From: Fidelibacterota bacterium
GTDB taxonomy: Bacteria > Fidelibacterota > Marinisomatia > Marinisomatales > TCS55
Length of the DNA stretch: 6,340 bases
Direction of reading: 5' to 3'
Assembly: GCA_002701785.1 (NCBI GenBank)
Contig: NZXC01000042.1
Coordinates: forward strand, 3,663-10,002
Shown: positions 6,195-6,340 of the stretch, one piece after another
Numbering within the stretch: the first letter of the stretch is position 1
How the letters are laid out: each line of letters starts with the position of its first letter
The notes under the pieces: model-generated
The model's database searches: none
What the model was told of the DNA's origin: nothing
Seen by the model: only the letters and a program-made list of their open reading frames with translations
Made by a program: the position numbers and the translations under genes

Positions 6195-6340
6195 TTAAAC
6201 TAAAAACTTATTTGATATAGAATAAAATTCGGAAGCAGATTCTATTAAAGAGTTAGCGGTTAATTCTTTAACTCCATAGATATCTACGATACATCCATAT
6301 TGATCTATTACTTTGCGTACAAGTAAATCAAAATCACCAT
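6195..6340 (-). CDS. C-terminal part of a NYN-domain (LabA/DUF88-like) protein, cut by the window edge
   Basis: A minus-strand frame enters at base 6340 and ends with TAA at 6195-6197, giving 47 visible residues. It begins GDFDLLVRKV, continues CIVDIYGVKELTANSL, then IESASEFYSIS and stops after KFLV. This is the typical end of a NYN domain: an (S)GDxDF acidic motif followed by a Leu-Val-Arg helix, a beta strand ending in YGV, and a Ser/Leu-x-x-A-x-x-F helix. NYN proteins share the PIN/FLAP nuclease fold and usually act as metal-dependent ribonucleases in RNA processing; the visible GDFD would supply part of the acidic site. The N-terminal half with the other acidic residues lies outside. It has the same orientation as the flavoprotein gene downstream, with a gap of about 170 bp, so co-transcription is possible but not shown. 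Confidence 0.75.
   Translation of the reverse strand, partial: GDFDLLVRKVIDQYGCIVDIYGVKELTANSLIESASEFYSISNKFLV

Overview
The window is AT-rich (roughly 30% GC by eye) and gene-dense. It reads as bacterial: a class II tRNA-Ser, a lipoprotein signal, one good Shine-Dalgarno site and one clean intrinsic terminator. Low GC, an FWSC lipobox and a secreted YwqK/MORN_2 repeat protein would fit an uncultivated marine lineage such as Candidatus Marinimicrobia or a Bacteroidota relative. That placement is inference; no marker gene here settles it.

Layout, left to right. The first 50 bases look like the 3' end of a plus-strand gene with higher GC. At 172-2388 is a large plus-strand gene for a secreted protein. 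It has 17 back-to-back 24-residue MORN_2-type repeats, then two tandem copies of a longer compound module of about 92 residues, and it ends in a clear intrinsic terminator (2413-2440). A small minus-strand gene for a two-helix membrane protein (2439-2693) ends inside the terminator's T-tract. Only 34 bp from its start, and divergent from it, begins a plus-strand lipoprotein (2728-3693) with an HEYFH motif and a downstream Glu, which looks like a gluzincin-type metallopeptidase. A tRNA-Ser(CGA) follows at 3871-3958. Three bases after it begins a hotdog-fold acyl-CoA thioesterase (3962-4390).

The right third lies on the minus strand. A GlcD/D-lactate-dehydrogenase-type flavoprotein (4408-5826 from its first usable ATG) converges on the thioesterase across a 17 bp gap. 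Family-like coding sequence continues 64 codons upstream of that ATG. The only in-frame ATG further up (6025-6027) is followed by an amber TAG as codon 3, so the native start is either mutated, non-canonical or mis-sequenced. At the far right edge is the C-terminal part of a NYN (LabA/DUF88, PIN-like) nuclease-family protein, cut by the window end.

No operon links these genes into an evident pathway. The left half encodes envelope or secreted products (repeat protein, small membrane protein, lipoprotein peptidase); the right half encodes cytoplasmic metabolism and RNA functions. No mobile element, CRISPR array, phage gene or clear defence system is visible. The best leads are the module architecture of the repeat protein, the divergent peptidase/membrane-protein pair, and the broken or unusual start of the flavoprotein gene.
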